A stretch of DNA of 64,000 bases from DASPGX01 sp035620375 (GCA_035620375.1 DASPGX010000006.1:32207-96206), one strand, 5' to 3'. Shown: positions 47,107 to 55,605, numbered from the stretch's first letter. Translations and numbers: made by a program. Notes: a model not told the origin generated them from the sequence alone.

Positions 47107-48093
47107 ATGCGTACGACCGGCAGCCAAGCAAGCCGGCTTTCGGTCAAACGGCATCCCATCGTGCTGGTCCGTGACTTTCTCGCGGTCCAGTTCGCCTCCG
47201 CGGGGGGGTATGCGCTGGCCGGTTCGCTGTTCCACTACGCCCAGCTGTGGCGCCAGACGCCCGTGGTCTCGGCGATTCCGTACTCGGTCGCGCAGGCATT
47301 GTTCATCTTCGGCGCCGAGGCGGTTTTGGTGATGTATATTTTCATGAACTGGTACCGGACGAACATCCGTGTCATGGACAGCGCCGTGGAACTGGAACAC
47401 GGCTTTTTCCGTCGCAGACGGTTGTCCGTACCGGTGCCGTCGGCGGCATCCGTCCGCGTCCGGCAGTCGCTTCTGGGCCGGCTGACCAGGTACGGGACGG
47501 TATATGTCGGAACGGGAAAAACGGCCGTCCGCCTGACGCATGTGCCGGAGCCCGCGCAGTTTCTTCACGCGCTCCGCGGGGCGGCCGGCTCTGCCCCCGA
47601 GGCCGCGGAGGACCTGCTCACGCTTCCCGAGCACGAGGGCCTGGAGTTCAAGTCGTCCCTGCGGTGGGACGTCCGTGAGCGGAAAGTGAACCGTGCGCTG
47701 GAGAAGGCGGCCATGAAGACCGTTGCGGCGTTCCTGAATTCACGGGGCGGTCATCTGGTGCTCGGCATTGCGGACGACCGTACGGTGCGGGGCGTCCATG
47801 AGGATATCGCCACGCTGGCACGCAAAGACCGCGACGGTTTTGAGACGCACGTGGGCAATCTGTTCAACAGCATGATCGGGGCGCACCTCCGGGAGTGCCT
47901 GACCGTCGGCTGGAGGTCAAGGGACGGCAAGCCGTATTGCGTGCTGACCGTCGCCCCGTCCATCCAGCCTGCGTACCTCAAGAGCGACAATACGGAAGAG
48001 TTCTTTGTGCGCACCGGGAACGGAACGACCGCGCTGACCGTCAGTCAGGCCGCGGCCTACATGCAGACCAGGTTCGGCGGCCGTACCGCGTAA
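47107..48093 (+). CDS. Membrane protein with PH-like and AlbA_2 (Schlafen-type) domains
   Basis: 328 aa. Two TM helices (about 30-52 and 58-80), a bPH2-like segment (about 85-160; RTNIRVMDSAVELEHGFFRRRRLSVPVPSAASVRVRQSLLGRLTRYGTVYV), then an AlbA_2 domain (about 175-320; EGLEFKSSLRWD, AAFLNSRGGHLVLGIADD, YCVLTVAPS, FFVRTGNGT). AlbA_2 domains bind nucleic acid or act as Schlafen-like nucleases; linking one to a membrane PH domain is uncommon. Follows the GIY-YIG gene closely. Confidence 0.8.
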   Translation: MRTTGSQASRLSVKRHPIVLVRDFLAVQFASAGGYALAGSLFHYAQLWRQTPVVSAIPYSVAQALFIFGAEAVLVMYIFMNWYRTNIRVMDSAVELEHGFFRRRRLSVPVPSAASVRVRQSLLGRLTRYGTVYVGTGKTAVRLTHVPEPAQFLHALRGAAGSAPEAAEDLLTLPEHEGLEFKSSLRWDVRERKVNRALEKAAMKTVAAFLNSRGGHLVLGIADDRTVRGVHEDIATLARKDRDGFETHVGNLFNSMIGAHLRECLTVGWRSRDGKPYCVLTVAPSIQPAYLKSDNTEEFFVRTGNGTTALTVSQAAAYMQTRFGGRTA

Positions 48094-48108
48094 CCGTCAC
48101 GACGCACC

Positions 48109-48810
48109 ATGGTGGAATCCCTCATCGCATTCCTGCACCGCCTCGCCGACGCACTGCCCGTCATCCCATTTTCGTTCATCGCCTCCCTTGTTGAGGAAAT
48201 CGTCTCGCCCATTCCGTCGCCCTTGGTCATGACGACGGTCGGTTCCGCGCTGGCGACGCGCCATGATACCGCATGGTACATCTTCGTCGGAACCGTCTTT
48301 GCGGCGACGTGCGGCAAGGTGTTGGGGTACTGGGGCATCTATATACTTTCCGACAAGCTGGAAGACCTGTTCCTGAACCGGTTCGGAAGGAAAATCGGCG
48401 TTTCCCATGCCCAAATCGAAGCGGTCGGCAAAATGTTCTCACGGACCTGGCGCGATGACGCGTTCGTGTTCATCGTACGTTTCCTGCCGGTCCTGCCCAG
48501 CGCGCCGATAACCGTCACCGCGGGCCTCATCAAGCTGCCGCTGAAGAACTTCCTGCTGTTCAGCTTCCTGGGGACCATGTGCCGGAACATTATGTACCTG
48601 GGCATCGGCTATTTCGGTGTCGGGTTCTTCAGGGGTTTTGCGGCCGGCGTTGAGCGTTCGGAATCGCTGCTCCAGTTCGCCTTCCTGCTGTTCCTCGGCG
48701 CCATCGTTTTGTGGGCGTACCGCCAGCGGCACAAGCATCTTCCCGCGCTCAAACGGATTTTCCAGAAGCGGGAGCACCCCGACGACGGACAGGGGAATCC
48801 GGTGCCGTAG
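48109..48810 (+). CDS. DedA/SNARE-associated family membrane protein
   Basis: 233 aa with about five hydrophobic segments and the DedA features EEIVSPIPSPLVMTTVGS, GKVLGYWGIYILSDKL, VRFLPVLPSAPITVTAGLIKLPLKNFL. The family works in undecaprenyl-phosphate or phospholipid flipping. No clear Shine-Dalgarno; 15 nt after the upstream gene. Confidence 0.85.
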   Translation: MVESLIAFLHRLADALPVIPFSFIASLVEEIVSPIPSPLVMTTVGSALATRHDTAWYIFVGTVFAATCGKVLGYWGIYILSDKLEDLFLNRFGRKIGVSHAQIEAVGKMFSRTWRDDAFVFIVRFLPVLPSAPITVTAGLIKLPLKNFLLFSFLGTMCRNIMYLGIGYFGVGFFRGFAAGVERSESLLQFAFLLFLGAIVLWAYRQRHKHLPALKRIFQKREHPDDGQGNPVP

Positions 48811-48840
48811 GTTCGCCGGCGCGGTTATGCCGACCGGCTG

Positions 48841-48869
48841 TTGACCCCTCACCTATACCGCCGTTATCC
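48841..48869 (+). promoter_or_regulatory. Promoter of the second GIY-YIG gene
   Basis: TTGACC (48841-48846), 17 bp, TTATCC (48864-48869), ending 8 nt before the ATG. Confidence 0.6.
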
Positions 48870-48877
48870 TGCGCGCA

Positions 48878-49138
48878 ATGAGATATGTGTACGTATTGCG
48901 CAGTGTGAAGAGCAAAACTCTGTATGTCGGCTCAACCGACAATGTCGCGCGCAGGATTCGTGAACATAACGAGGGGTTTTCGAAATTCACACGACGCCAT
49001 GTACCGTGGCAGTGCGTGTACCTGGAAGGGTATGCCGCGCCGGAAGATGCGTATGAACGCGAGTCGCAGCTGAAGCGGTTCCAGAACTCATTCACGCAGC
49101 TCAAACGAAGATTGCGGCATACCCTTGGCGGCGGATAG
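48878..49138 (+). CDS. GIY-YIG domain protein
   Basis: 86 aa. MRYVYVLRSVKSKTLYVGSTDNVARRIREHNEGFSKFTRRHVPWQCVYLE...RESQLKRFQ: complete single-domain GIY-YIG nuclease motif set (Y, Y, R, H, E). Leaderless start. Related to, but divergent from, the copy at 46826. Confidence 0.88.
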   Translation: MRYVYVLRSVKSKTLYVGSTDNVARRIREHNEGFSKFTRRHVPWQCVYLEGYAAPEDAYERESQLKRFQNSFTQLKRRLRHTLGGG

Positions 49139-49207
49139 GTGTAGGGTTGACGCGGTCCCGCCGACGCGGGACGATGAAATATCCGACCCTTTCCAAGGAG
49201 GGGTGAT

Positions 49208-49933
49208 ATGGATGATTCCGTTCCCGGCGCCCCTTCGGGGGATGTGTCCGGCGGTTTCCGCTCCCGCGCGCGTGCGCGCCGGAAGGCGCGGCTGCGGCGC
49301 ATGTACCGCCGTCACCGGTTCTGGTGGGTTGTCTGGGGCATCATCGCCGTCGGCCTCCTGCCGTTCACCGAAGTCGGGGTCGCCCGCGCCCTGATGCCGC
49401 CCGGCGAGCGGTCGTTCGCCGATTACTGCCGGGCTTCGCCGTACTGCCAGCTCTGGTTCGACCACTTCGGCGGCGAGCGCGAACGTCTCAGCATGCCGCT
49501 GGGCGAGCGCGAACAGGGTATCTGGGACGGCGTGGTCGCCAAAGCCAGGGCGAAAGGCCTGCAGTTCATCGAACCGCAGGTGCGGCAGACGACGCCCGAA
49601 GGCGACGCCGTGCCCGTGTTCCGCTTCGACCGGGAGGTTCTCGGCGTCGCATACGGCGGCAACCGCATCCTGCTGAGCTCGCGTCACTTGTCCCGCATGG
49701 ACGACGGACTGGTGGCCGTGCTCATGGCGCACGAACTCGGGCACCGCATCGACAACCAGACCGAGCGGGTCGGCCACGATGCCTTCGGGGAAATCCGGTA
49801 TTCCGGCTCGCAGGAATTCGCGGATGCCATCGCCGCCTACATCTGCGGACAGGACGAGCTCGCGCGGTTTCATCAGTGGAAGTGGGACCTGACCGTCCGG
49901 TGGTCCTGGGAACAGGTCTTCGATGAATTCTGA
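49208..49933 (+). CDS. Membrane-anchored HExxH metallopeptidase-like protein
   Basis: 241 aa. Basic cytoplasmic N-terminus (RSRARARRKARLRRMYRRH), one TM helix (about 38-60), then an extracellular domain with MAHELGHRID (zincin HExxH) and a later Glu-rich helix (EFADAIAAYICGQDE) that may give the third ligand. AAGGAGGGGTGAT precedes the ATG. A gluzincin/M48-like peptidase is likely; substrate unknown. First of several envelope genes. Confidence 0.75.
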   Translation: MDDSVPGAPSGDVSGGFRSRARARRKARLRRMYRRHRFWWVVWGIIAVGLLPFTEVGVARALMPPGERSFADYCRASPYCQLWFDHFGGERERLSMPLGEREQGIWDGVVAKARAKGLQFIEPQVRQTTPEGDAVPVFRFDREVLGVAYGGNRILLSSRHLSRMDDGLVAVLMAHELGHRIDNQTERVGHDAFGEIRYSGSQEFADAIAAYICGQDELARFHQWKWDLTVRWSWEQVFDEF

Positions 49934-49985
49934 CCTGGATTCGCATCTGGGGCTGTGATACGGTCCCGGCCATAGGAGGTTTGCG

Positions 49986-50546
49986 GTGAGATTCCTTTTG
50001 TTCGGCGCCATGCTTGCGCTTGTCCAGCCGGTCCAGGAGGAGGCGGACATCCCGCGGGCACCGGAGTTCTTTGCCGAGCTGCCGCGTGGGGTTTCCGAAC
50101 CTGTGGGCTGGACGGGTATCCGCGTTGCGGAAACGTACACGTTTGAGCGCATACCGCACTGGCTGGTCAACGGGAACGGCCTGACGGCGTTCCTGGTGCG
50201 GGAAGGCGTCTGTGCGCCTGACGTGGAGCAATGCGCCGTCATGATGCGCTACGGCCTGTTCGTCCGGAAGGACGAGCGGACCGGAAAGACCGACCGTATC
50301 GTGCGGTTCGTCCTCCAGGGACCGGGCGGAACGGTCGCCGAGGGAGTCGGTAAAGACGGTGTGCTGCCCGGCGGCAACAGCATGCCGCTCATCGTCTGGC
50401 TCCGTAAGGACGACCGGTGGCAGTCCCTGCTGGCGTTCAACGGCGGTGAGGGCATGACGCGGTACGACCGCGCCGCCGCGATGGTCGGCTACATCTGGCG
50501 CCGGGGGATGGCCTACGCTGAACGGGAACAGGACAAGCAGCCCTGA
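49986..50546 (+). CDS. Secreted two-cysteine protein, paralog 1
   Basis: 186 aa. Signal peptide (about 1-18). Mature part contains FLVREGVCAPDVEQCAVMMRYG and ends with a helix (YDRAAAMVGYIWRRGM). Shares the REG-x-C-x6-C core and overall order with the protein at 51276. GTG start with ATAGGAGG 6-7 nt upstream. Unknown family. Confidence 0.7.
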   Translation: MRFLLFGAMLALVQPVQEEADIPRAPEFFAELPRGVSEPVGWTGIRVAETYTFERIPHWLVNGNGLTAFLVREGVCAPDVEQCAVMMRYGLFVRKDERTGKTDRIVRFVLQGPGGTVAEGVGKDGVLPGGNSMPLIVWLRKDDRWQSLLAFNGGEGMTRYDRAAAMVGYIWRRGMAYAEREQDKQP

Positions 50547-50556
50547 GAGAACGCTA

Positions 50557-50589
50557 CGCCCCGGCTTCGCCGGGGCGGTTTATTTTTTT
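50557..50589 (+). terminator. Terminator after paralog 1
   Basis: CGCCCCGGC/GCCGGGGCG stem followed by GTTTATTTTTTT; its T tract runs into the next -10 (TATACT, 50589-50594). Confidence 0.8.
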
Positions 50590-50599
50590 ATACTGTGGC

Positions 50600-51241
50600 A
50601 TGACCGGATTCTCCGCCGCCGAGCGCTCCGTGTTACGGGGTCTGACGACCCCGGCGAAAGTTCAGGATTTCCTGGACCGCCTCCGGTACAGCTTTGACCG
50701 CGGTCACGACCGTCTGCGTTCCCCGCGCCGCATTTTGCGTGAGCGCTCGGCGCATTGCATTGAAGGAGCGATGCTTGCCGCGGCGGCGTTCTGGGTGCGC
50801 GGCGGGCGGCCGCTGCTTATGGATTTGCGGTCATCGGCCGACGACCTTGATCATGTGGTTGCACTGTTCCGACGGCACGGCCGCTGGGGCGCGGTATCCA
50901 AGACGAATCACGTCGTTCTGCGCTACCGCGAGCCCGTGTACCGTACGGTGCGTGAACTGGCGTTGAGTTATTTCAACGAATATTTTCTGGATGACGGCCG
51001 AAAGACGATGCGCGATTTTTCCGGACCCTATGACCTCGTCCGGCATCACGGAACCGCGTGGATGACCGGCGAAGACGACTTGTGGGGTATCGCCGAGGCA
51101 CTGGATGCCGTCCCGCATACGGCGGTTCTGCCGCGCGGTATCCGGCTCCGGAAGGCCGACCCCATAGAGCGCAGAGCTGCGCGCTTGGAACAGTACCCGT
51201 ACCGCAAGAGGCGGCTTGCGGCGGTGCGCCGGGAGGGGTAG
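50600..51241 (+). CDS. Transglutaminase-like cysteine protein
   Basis: 213 aa, soluble, no signal. SAHCIEGAMLAAAAFWVRGGRPLLMDL resembles the catalytic-Cys segment of transglutaminase-like enzymes (HCxEGA), with DDLDHVVALFRRHGRWGAVSKTNH as the His region. Basic C-terminus. The -10 TATACT (50589-50594) ends 5 nt before the ATG, so leaderless. Substrate unknown; could be a peptidase or cross-linking enzyme. Confidence 0.65.
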   Translation: MTGFSAAERSVLRGLTTPAKVQDFLDRLRYSFDRGHDRLRSPRRILRERSAHCIEGAMLAAAAFWVRGGRPLLMDLRSSADDLDHVVALFRRHGRWGAVSKTNHVVLRYREPVYRTVRELALSYFNEYFLDDGRKTMRDFSGPYDLVRHHGTAWMTGEDDLWGIAEALDAVPHTAVLPRGIRLRKADPIERRAARLEQYPYRKRRLAAVRREG

Positions 51242-51275
51242 GATTCGGCAAGCCCTTGAACCAAGGAGGCAGAGG

Positions 51276-51821
51276 ATGAAGTGGTTGATTGCCGCCGGTG
51301 CCGTTCTGTGCGCCGGCGCCGCTGTTGCGCAGGAGAATCCTGCACCCGCTCCGGTACGGGAGCTGCTCCCGTTTTCGGCCGCGCCGGACGGGCTTCCCGA
51401 TACGTCCGGCTGGCGCGAGTTCACCAATCAGGCGACCGGAACTCTGGTCAGCCCGGACCGTGCGGCTTCGGAAGGATTCCCGCCGGCGGTCCTGTTCATT
51501 CGTGAGGGACTGTGTCTGCAGACCGCGCAGGAATGCGGCTTCACGTTCCGGTACCTCATGCGTATCGATTTCACCCGACAGACCGGAGCCACGCTGCAGT
51601 GGACGTTCCGTTCGGGGGACAAGCGCGTGGAAGGGCTTGCCTACAGCAAGGCGGGAGGAAAGCCGGATGAATTCACGTTCGCATTCTGGTTCCGTGACGG
51701 TGACGCGTGGAAGGCACGGTCCAAGGATACTCCGGAGTTCGCCGCCGACTACGCGCTGACCGAGTGGCTCGTCGGGTACGTGGGGTACCTGGAGCAGCAT
51801 CTGCGCAAGCCGCCGCAGTAA
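51276..51821 (+). CDS. Secreted two-cysteine protein, paralog 2
   Basis: 181 aa. Signal peptide (about 1-18, AVA|QE). LFIREGLCLQTAQECGFTFRYL parallels the Cys segment of the gene at 49986, followed by similar strands (ATLQWTFRSGDKRVEG) and a C-terminal helix (ALTEWLVGYVGYL). CAAGGAGGCAGAGG precedes the ATG. The pair flanks the transglutaminase-like gene. Confidence 0.7.
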   Translation: MKWLIAAGAVLCAGAAVAQENPAPAPVRELLPFSAAPDGLPDTSGWREFTNQATGTLVSPDRAASEGFPPAVLFIREGLCLQTAQECGFTFRYLMRIDFTRQTGATLQWTFRSGDKRVEGLAYSKAGGKPDEFTFAFWFRDGDAWKARSKDTPEFAADYALTEWLVGYVGYLEQHLRKPPQ

Positions 51822-51830
51822 GTGGGTTTC

Positions 51831-51860
51831 GCCCCGGCCATTCCGCCGGGGCATTCGTTT
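51831..51860 (+). terminator. Terminator after paralog 2
   Basis: GCCCCGGC/GCCGGGGC stem followed by ATTCGTTT. Confidence 0.7.
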
Positions 51861-51900
51861 ATCAACACGGCTGCGGTCTCCGGTGCGTTACGATTGCCGC

Positions 51901-52320
51901 ATGACACAGCGCACGGGATTCATCGTATTTTTCGCCTTGGCGGTCGTCATCGTCACCGCGTTCGTGTGGCCGGACGTCGCGAACCGCCCCGCTCCTGCGG
52001 AACGGGCGGCAATCGGTGCCGTGGCGGAAAGAGCGGGGGATGACACAATGTTTCCCGAACCTGTTCCCGTTGCCTGGGAAGGAGATGTCGTGGGCGTTAT
52101 GGACGGCGGGCAGGCATATGCGGTGGAGCGAACCGACGATTCCCGTTTCTATGCCGATGTCTCTATGCTCGGCGGGGACCCGTTGGACGGGGAGTATAGG
52201 TTTTCCGGCGACTGGACCGGTACCACATGCGCATACCGTAACACGGTTTTCATGGGTCAATGTGTACCGGAGATGACGGTACGTTCCGTGGAGCCTTTAC
52301 GGAGCGGCGAGAACCGGTAA
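51901..52320 (+). CDS. Membrane-anchored extracytoplasmic protein
   Basis: 139 aa. TM anchor (about 6-25), acidic linker, then a small beta-rich domain with two Cys (GTTCAYRNTVFMGQCVPEM). TACGAT (51889-51894) ends 6 nt before the ATG, the same arrangement as for prfB; no Shine-Dalgarno. Unknown family. Confidence 0.65.
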   Translation: MTQRTGFIVFFALAVVIVTAFVWPDVANRPAPAERAAIGAVAERAGDDTMFPEPVPVAWEGDVVGVMDGGQAYAVERTDDSRFYADVSMLGGDPLDGEYRFSGDWTGTTCAYRNTVFMGQCVPEMTVRSVEPLRSGENR

Positions 52321-52342
52321 GGATACGGGCGGAGGAAGTAGA

Positions 52343-52603
52343 ATGACGCACATGCCCGATGACGAGGACATCGTCATTGAGGATATGCGCCGCAAGCCGG
52401 GAGAGCGTGCCATGGGCCTGTTTCAGCAGATGGCCCGCGCGCTCCGAGACGCCAATTCCCGCATGCCGGCGACGACCGAGTTCCTGAGGGAGCGGGGCAT
52501 GACCCATATCGACGAGCTTGACGACGAAGGACGGCGGCAGCTCATCGAGTACCTGCGGCGCCACTTCCGCGAGGGACAGGAGCGCCACCGAAGAGGCGGA
52601 TGA
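52343..52603 (+). CDS. Small charged helical protein
   Basis: 86 aa, no membrane or signal segment; helical with GERAMGLFQQMARALRDANSRMP and IDELDDEGRRQLIEYLRRHFREG. Two possible starts: ATG at 52343 with GGAGG 7 nt upstream, or ATG at 52352, 7 nt after a TAGAAT. Unknown function. Confidence 0.6.
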   Translation: MTHMPDDEDIVIEDMRRKPGERAMGLFQQMARALRDANSRMPATTEFLRERGMTHIDELDDEGRRQLIEYLRRHFREGQERHRRGG

Positions 52604-52607
52604 ACGG

Positions 52608-52640
52608 TCCCGGGCACACCGCCCGGGATTTTTATTTTCA
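52608..52640 (+). terminator. Terminator after the small helical protein
   Basis: TCCCGGGC/GCCCGGGA stem followed by TTTTTATTTTC. Confidence 0.8.
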
Positions 52641-52641
52641 C

Positions 52642-52667
52642 AAAAAAAGAAGCCCTTTCGGGGCTTC
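52642..52667 (-). terminator. Terminator of the minus-strand kinase gene
   Basis: GAAGCCC/GGGCTTC stem followed on the minus strand by TTTTTTTG. Confidence 0.8.
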
Positions 52668-52694
52668 CGCGGACGGCGTACGGCGTCCGAGACG

Positions 52695-53417
52695 CTACGC
52701 CTCCTTCACTTTGGCGTCCAGAGTGTCCAGGACCCGGGTCGCGATGAGGTCCACCATTTCCTGCTCCTGGAGGTGCGTGGTGTTCACCAGCTCCAGCTGC
52801 GGATGCGTGCCCTTGAGCTGCTCGAACGCGCGGGTGTACCGGTCGATGAGCTTGGCGATGGCCCCGGGATTCGTGGTCTCGCCCATGCGCTGGGAAAGCG
52901 CGATGCGCATCTCGCGCCGCATCGCCTCCTCGGGGTCGCACACCATGATGTAGGCGGCGTCGATGCTGTCCAGCCAGAACGGCATCAGGAAAAACGACTG
53001 GATAATCCGCTGTTCCTCCTCGGTCAGCTCGCCCTTGTCGCGCCAGTACATCATCCAGCCGTAGGCGTCGAATAGTCCGCGGTCCAGAAGGATGATGTCG
53101 TACGTGTGCTTGTACGACTCGTCCGTCAGGATGGTCCAGGCGTAGATGGCGGTCCGTACGTTGTACACGGGGGTGGAGCGGGGGATGTGCTGAATGACCT
53201 CCGCGCCTTCCTGCGGCCGGAGCACGCGGAATCCCAGCCGGCGCAGGTACTTGTACAGCTCCGTGATGGTCGTGGTCTTTCCCGCCGACGGGGAGCCGGT
53301 CAGCTCCACGAAGAACGGGCGCGGCAAGTGGCCGTTGTCGTATCGCAGGTGCGCTTTCAGGTGCGCCAGGATGCGCTGCGCCTTTGCGTCGTGGTCGCGC
53401 TGAAGGGCTCCGGTCAT
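52695..53417 (-). CDS. P-loop nucleoside/nucleotide kinase-like protein
   Basis: 240 aa. FVELTGSPSAGKTTT (Walker A), DIILLDRGLFDAYGWMMYW (DR motif of dNK/thymidylate kinase-like enzymes), LID-like stretch MRREMRIALSQRMGETTNPGAIAKLIDRYTRAF. Similar to AAA_28/NadR-kinase-type ATPases. Given the NAD-salvage genes a nicotinamide riboside kinase is conceivable, but the motifs do not decide this. GCGAGG precedes the ATG. Confidence 0.75.
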   Translation of the reverse strand: MTGALQRDHDAKAQRILAHLKAHLRYDNGHLPRPFFVELTGSPSAGKTTTITELYKYLRRLGFRVLRPQEGAEVIQHIPRSTPVYNVRTAIYAWTILTDESYKHTYDIILLDRGLFDAYGWMMYWRDKGELTEEEQRIIQSFFLMPFWLDSIDAAYIMVCDPEEAMRREMRIALSQRMGETTNPGAIAKLIDRYTRAFEQLKGTHPQLELVNTTHLQEQEMVDLIATRVLDTLDAKVKEA

Positions 53418-53430
53418 GACTACCTCGCTT

Positions 53431-53458
53431 TTGTAAAACGAACTTCGCGTGGCAGTAT
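53431..53458 (+). promoter_or_regulatory. Promoter of the HAD gene
   Basis: TTGTAA (53431-53436), 16 bp, CAGTAT (53453-53458) with extended TGG; ends 6 nt before the ATG. Confidence 0.55.
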
Positions 53459-53464
53459 ATCAGT

Positions 53465-54034
53465 ATGAATTCCGGAGTTATCCACATCGGCCTGGATATG
53501 GACGGCGTGCTCATCGACCACGCCGCCCAGAAACAGACGCTCGCCCGTACGGCGGGGTATACGTTGAGCCTGAAGCAGACCGGCTCGGCGCATCTGGTGA
53601 AGCTGATGCCGAATCCCGAATACCGGCTTCTGCAGGCGAAACTCTACGATGACCCGGATATCTCGCTCCGGTCGCCATTGATGCCCGGCGTTCACGAACT
53701 GCTTTCGGGATTCCGGAGGCGGAACGTGCGGTATACGCTGGTCTCGCGCCGCCGGCGGCCGGATTGGGCCGCGCACATCCTCCGGCATCATAAGCTGTGG
53801 CCGGATTTCTTCACGGAAGAGAACGCGTTTTTCGTGACCAGGCCCGAAGAGAAGAATCACGTTGCCCTGCGCGTGGGTATTACGCACTATCTGGACGACG
53901 AGGTTAAAATCCTCCGCATCCTGGAGGATGTGCCGCATAAGTTCCTGATGGACCCGTATGGCATGTACGCGCCGACGGCGTGGTATGCGGTCATGCGTTC
54001 GTTGCCTGAGTTTCTGCGTTTGATAGCGTCATAA
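53465..54034 (+). CDS. HAD-superfamily hydrolase
   Basis: 189 aa. Motif I GLDMDGVLIDH (catalytic Asp pair), motif II-like YTLVSRRRRPDW, and YLDDEVKILRIL as motif IV. Related to small HAD phosphatases of the HAD_2/5'-nucleotidase type; substrate unknown. Leaderless. The next gene starts 2 nt after its stop. Confidence 0.82.
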   Translation: MNSGVIHIGLDMDGVLIDHAAQKQTLARTAGYTLSLKQTGSAHLVKLMPNPEYRLLQAKLYDDPDISLRSPLMPGVHELLSGFRRRNVRYTLVSRRRRPDWAAHILRHHKLWPDFFTEENAFFVTRPEEKNHVALRVGITHYLDDEVKILRILEDVPHKFLMDPYGMYAPTAWYAVMRSLPEFLRLIAS

Positions 54035-54036
54035 CC

Positions 54037-54771
54037 ATGGAGCATGCACCGGAAACAACGGAGTCCGCGGAGCGTTTCGCACGGCCGGAAATCGCGGAGC
54101 TTGCGACGCCTCTGGCGTTCATCCTGGACCGGCTGCAGACAAGGATTGAGGGAGGAGTTTACGGCGCCATTATCGGCGATGATTCCTCGGGAAGAATTCC
54201 CGCGCTCATCATGGACCGGGTTCTCCGGGAAAGGTATCGCACACTGGGGCACCCCGTGCTTGAAACCCGGTTCGCCGCGGGCTCAGGCTCGGGTTATACG
54301 CAGATTGAAGGACAGCAATACGACGATAAGGTGGATGCGCTCCGGCGGCTGGTCGCCGGTCTGGGCGGCGGCAGGCGCGTGCTCATCGTGACCGACGTGG
54401 TGGTCTCAGGAAAGTCTCTGGAGCCGTTGATGGTCGCGCTCACGTTGGAGGGTGTGCCGTTTGATGTTGCGGCAACGGGGTATGCTGAAGAGTGGGGCAA
54501 GGGCACCGCGGAGATGCTCAGGGAGCGTTTCGGCGCCGAGCTCATTGCCGGCGGTACGCAGATATTTCCCCCGATACTGAACCGGCCCGACCTTTCCGGC
54601 GTGAAGAAACAAAAGCCGGAGACGCATGCGCGGCCGGCAAAGGATGAGATTAAGGGCTTTCTCTTTCGCGAGGGAAAGCGGAAGAAATTTCAGAGAAATC
54701 TCAACGAAGTCCGTGATGATATCGCTGCCGTCGCCGACGTCCTTCTCGAGCGGTATCTGGCGGGATTCTGA
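54037..54771 (+). CDS. Phosphoribosyltransferase-fold protein
   Basis: 244 aa. VLIVTDVVVSGKSLEPLMVALTLEG is the PRPP-binding loop (VDD-x-x-TG-T pattern, here TDVVVSGKS), after GAIIGDDSSGRIPALIMD. The first acidic pair of the loop is T-D rather than D-D or E-D. C-terminal basic extension. Substrate unknown. Same transcript as the HAD gene. Confidence 0.75.
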   Translation: MEHAPETTESAERFARPEIAELATPLAFILDRLQTRIEGGVYGAIIGDDSSGRIPALIMDRVLRERYRTLGHPVLETRFAAGSGSGYTQIEGQQYDDKVDALRRLVAGLGGGRRVLIVTDVVVSGKSLEPLMVALTLEGVPFDVAATGYAEEWGKGTAEMLRERFGAELIAGGTQIFPPILNRPDLSGVKKQKPETHARPAKDEIKGFLFREGKRKKFQRNLNEVRDDIAAVADVLLERYLAGF

Positions 54772-54778
54772 TGATTCG

Positions 54779-55582
54779 CTAAAGGACGACCTCACGGCCG
54801 TCGTACGCGATGTCCACGCCATGGCCCTCCGCCAGCTTTCTGGCTTCGTCGTACGGCGGCCAGGTGACGCCGATTTGCGTCAGGATAGTCCGCTTCGGTC
54901 TGATGCGTGCGGCAATTTTCAGTGCCTCGGCGAAATTCACGTGGCTGACGTATGCGTTTTCGTAGATGGTTTCGAAGATAGCGCAATCCAATATAAGCAG
55001 GTCCGGCTGCCCGATAATGCCGTATGACCCTTCGGGTATCGTCTTCACGTCGGTAATGAGGACGATGTTCCGTTCCGGTTTCGAGATATGAAATCCCGCG
55101 GTCGGATGGGTTTCCGGGTCCGGTGTATGGTCCACGCGGAACGGCAGGACGGAGAACGGGCCGGCGGACACCGGTTCGTGCAGTGTCATCGCCCGCCGGT
55201 TCAGGTGGTCCAGGGGTGAGAATTCTTCTTCGGCACGGTCCCATGTGGCCCGCTCGGCATAGACCGCCAGCGATTCCTGACCGAGCCCGCGGAGGACGTC
55301 CCGGATATGGACCAGTCCGCCGTACGCGTCGTTGTGCGGATGACTGATGAATGCGGCGTCAATGTGCCGGATGCCGTCAGCATGCCGCCACTGCTCGCGC
55401 ACGTCCTCGGAGATATCGAACAGGAGCGCGGTCCCGGCGGACGAAATCATGAGCGACTGCTGAAGCCGCCGCGATTTGGAGCCCGGTTGTCGTGCATCGC
55501 GGCATGACGGGCGCTCGCATCCGGGCCGCGGAATCCTTCCCGACGGTCCGGTGCCCAGAAACGTGATTTTGATTTCCGCCAT
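54779..55582 (-). CDS. PhnP-like metallo-beta-lactamase fold protein with incomplete metal site
   Basis: 267 aa. PhnP-like start (FLGTGPSGRIPRPGCERPSCRDARQ), metal loop SHPHNDAYGG (HxHxDH expected; the last His is Ala), VDHTPD, LITDVKT, and ILTQIGVTWPP where the last His ligand of relatives is Gln. One metal site (H, H, H, D) can form, but the second loses two ligands. Phosphodiesterase-like, substrate unknown. The -10 is shared head-to-head with the tRNA-binding gene. Confidence 0.8.
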   Translation of the reverse strand: MAEIKITFLGTGPSGRIPRPGCERPSCRDARQPGSKSRRLQQSLMISSAGTALLFDISEDVREQWRHADGIRHIDAAFISHPHNDAYGGLVHIRDVLRGLGQESLAVYAERATWDRAEEEFSPLDHLNRRAMTLHEPVSAGPFSVLPFRVDHTPDPETHPTAGFHISKPERNIVLITDVKTIPEGSYGIIGQPDLLILDCAIFETIYENAYVSHVNFAEALKIAARIRPKRTILTQIGVTWPPYDEARKLAEGHGVDIAYDGREVVL

Positions 55583-55590
55583 ATGGTGCG

Positions 55591-55597
55591 TATGATA
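55591..55597. promoter_or_regulatory. Overlapping bidirectional -10 element
   Basis: TATGATA: plus strand TATGAT (55591-55596) ends 9 nt before the ATG at 55606; minus strand TGC-TATCAT (55592-55597) ends 9 nt before the ATG at 55582. Confidence 0.6.
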
Positions 55598-55605
55598 GCA
55601 GAATC

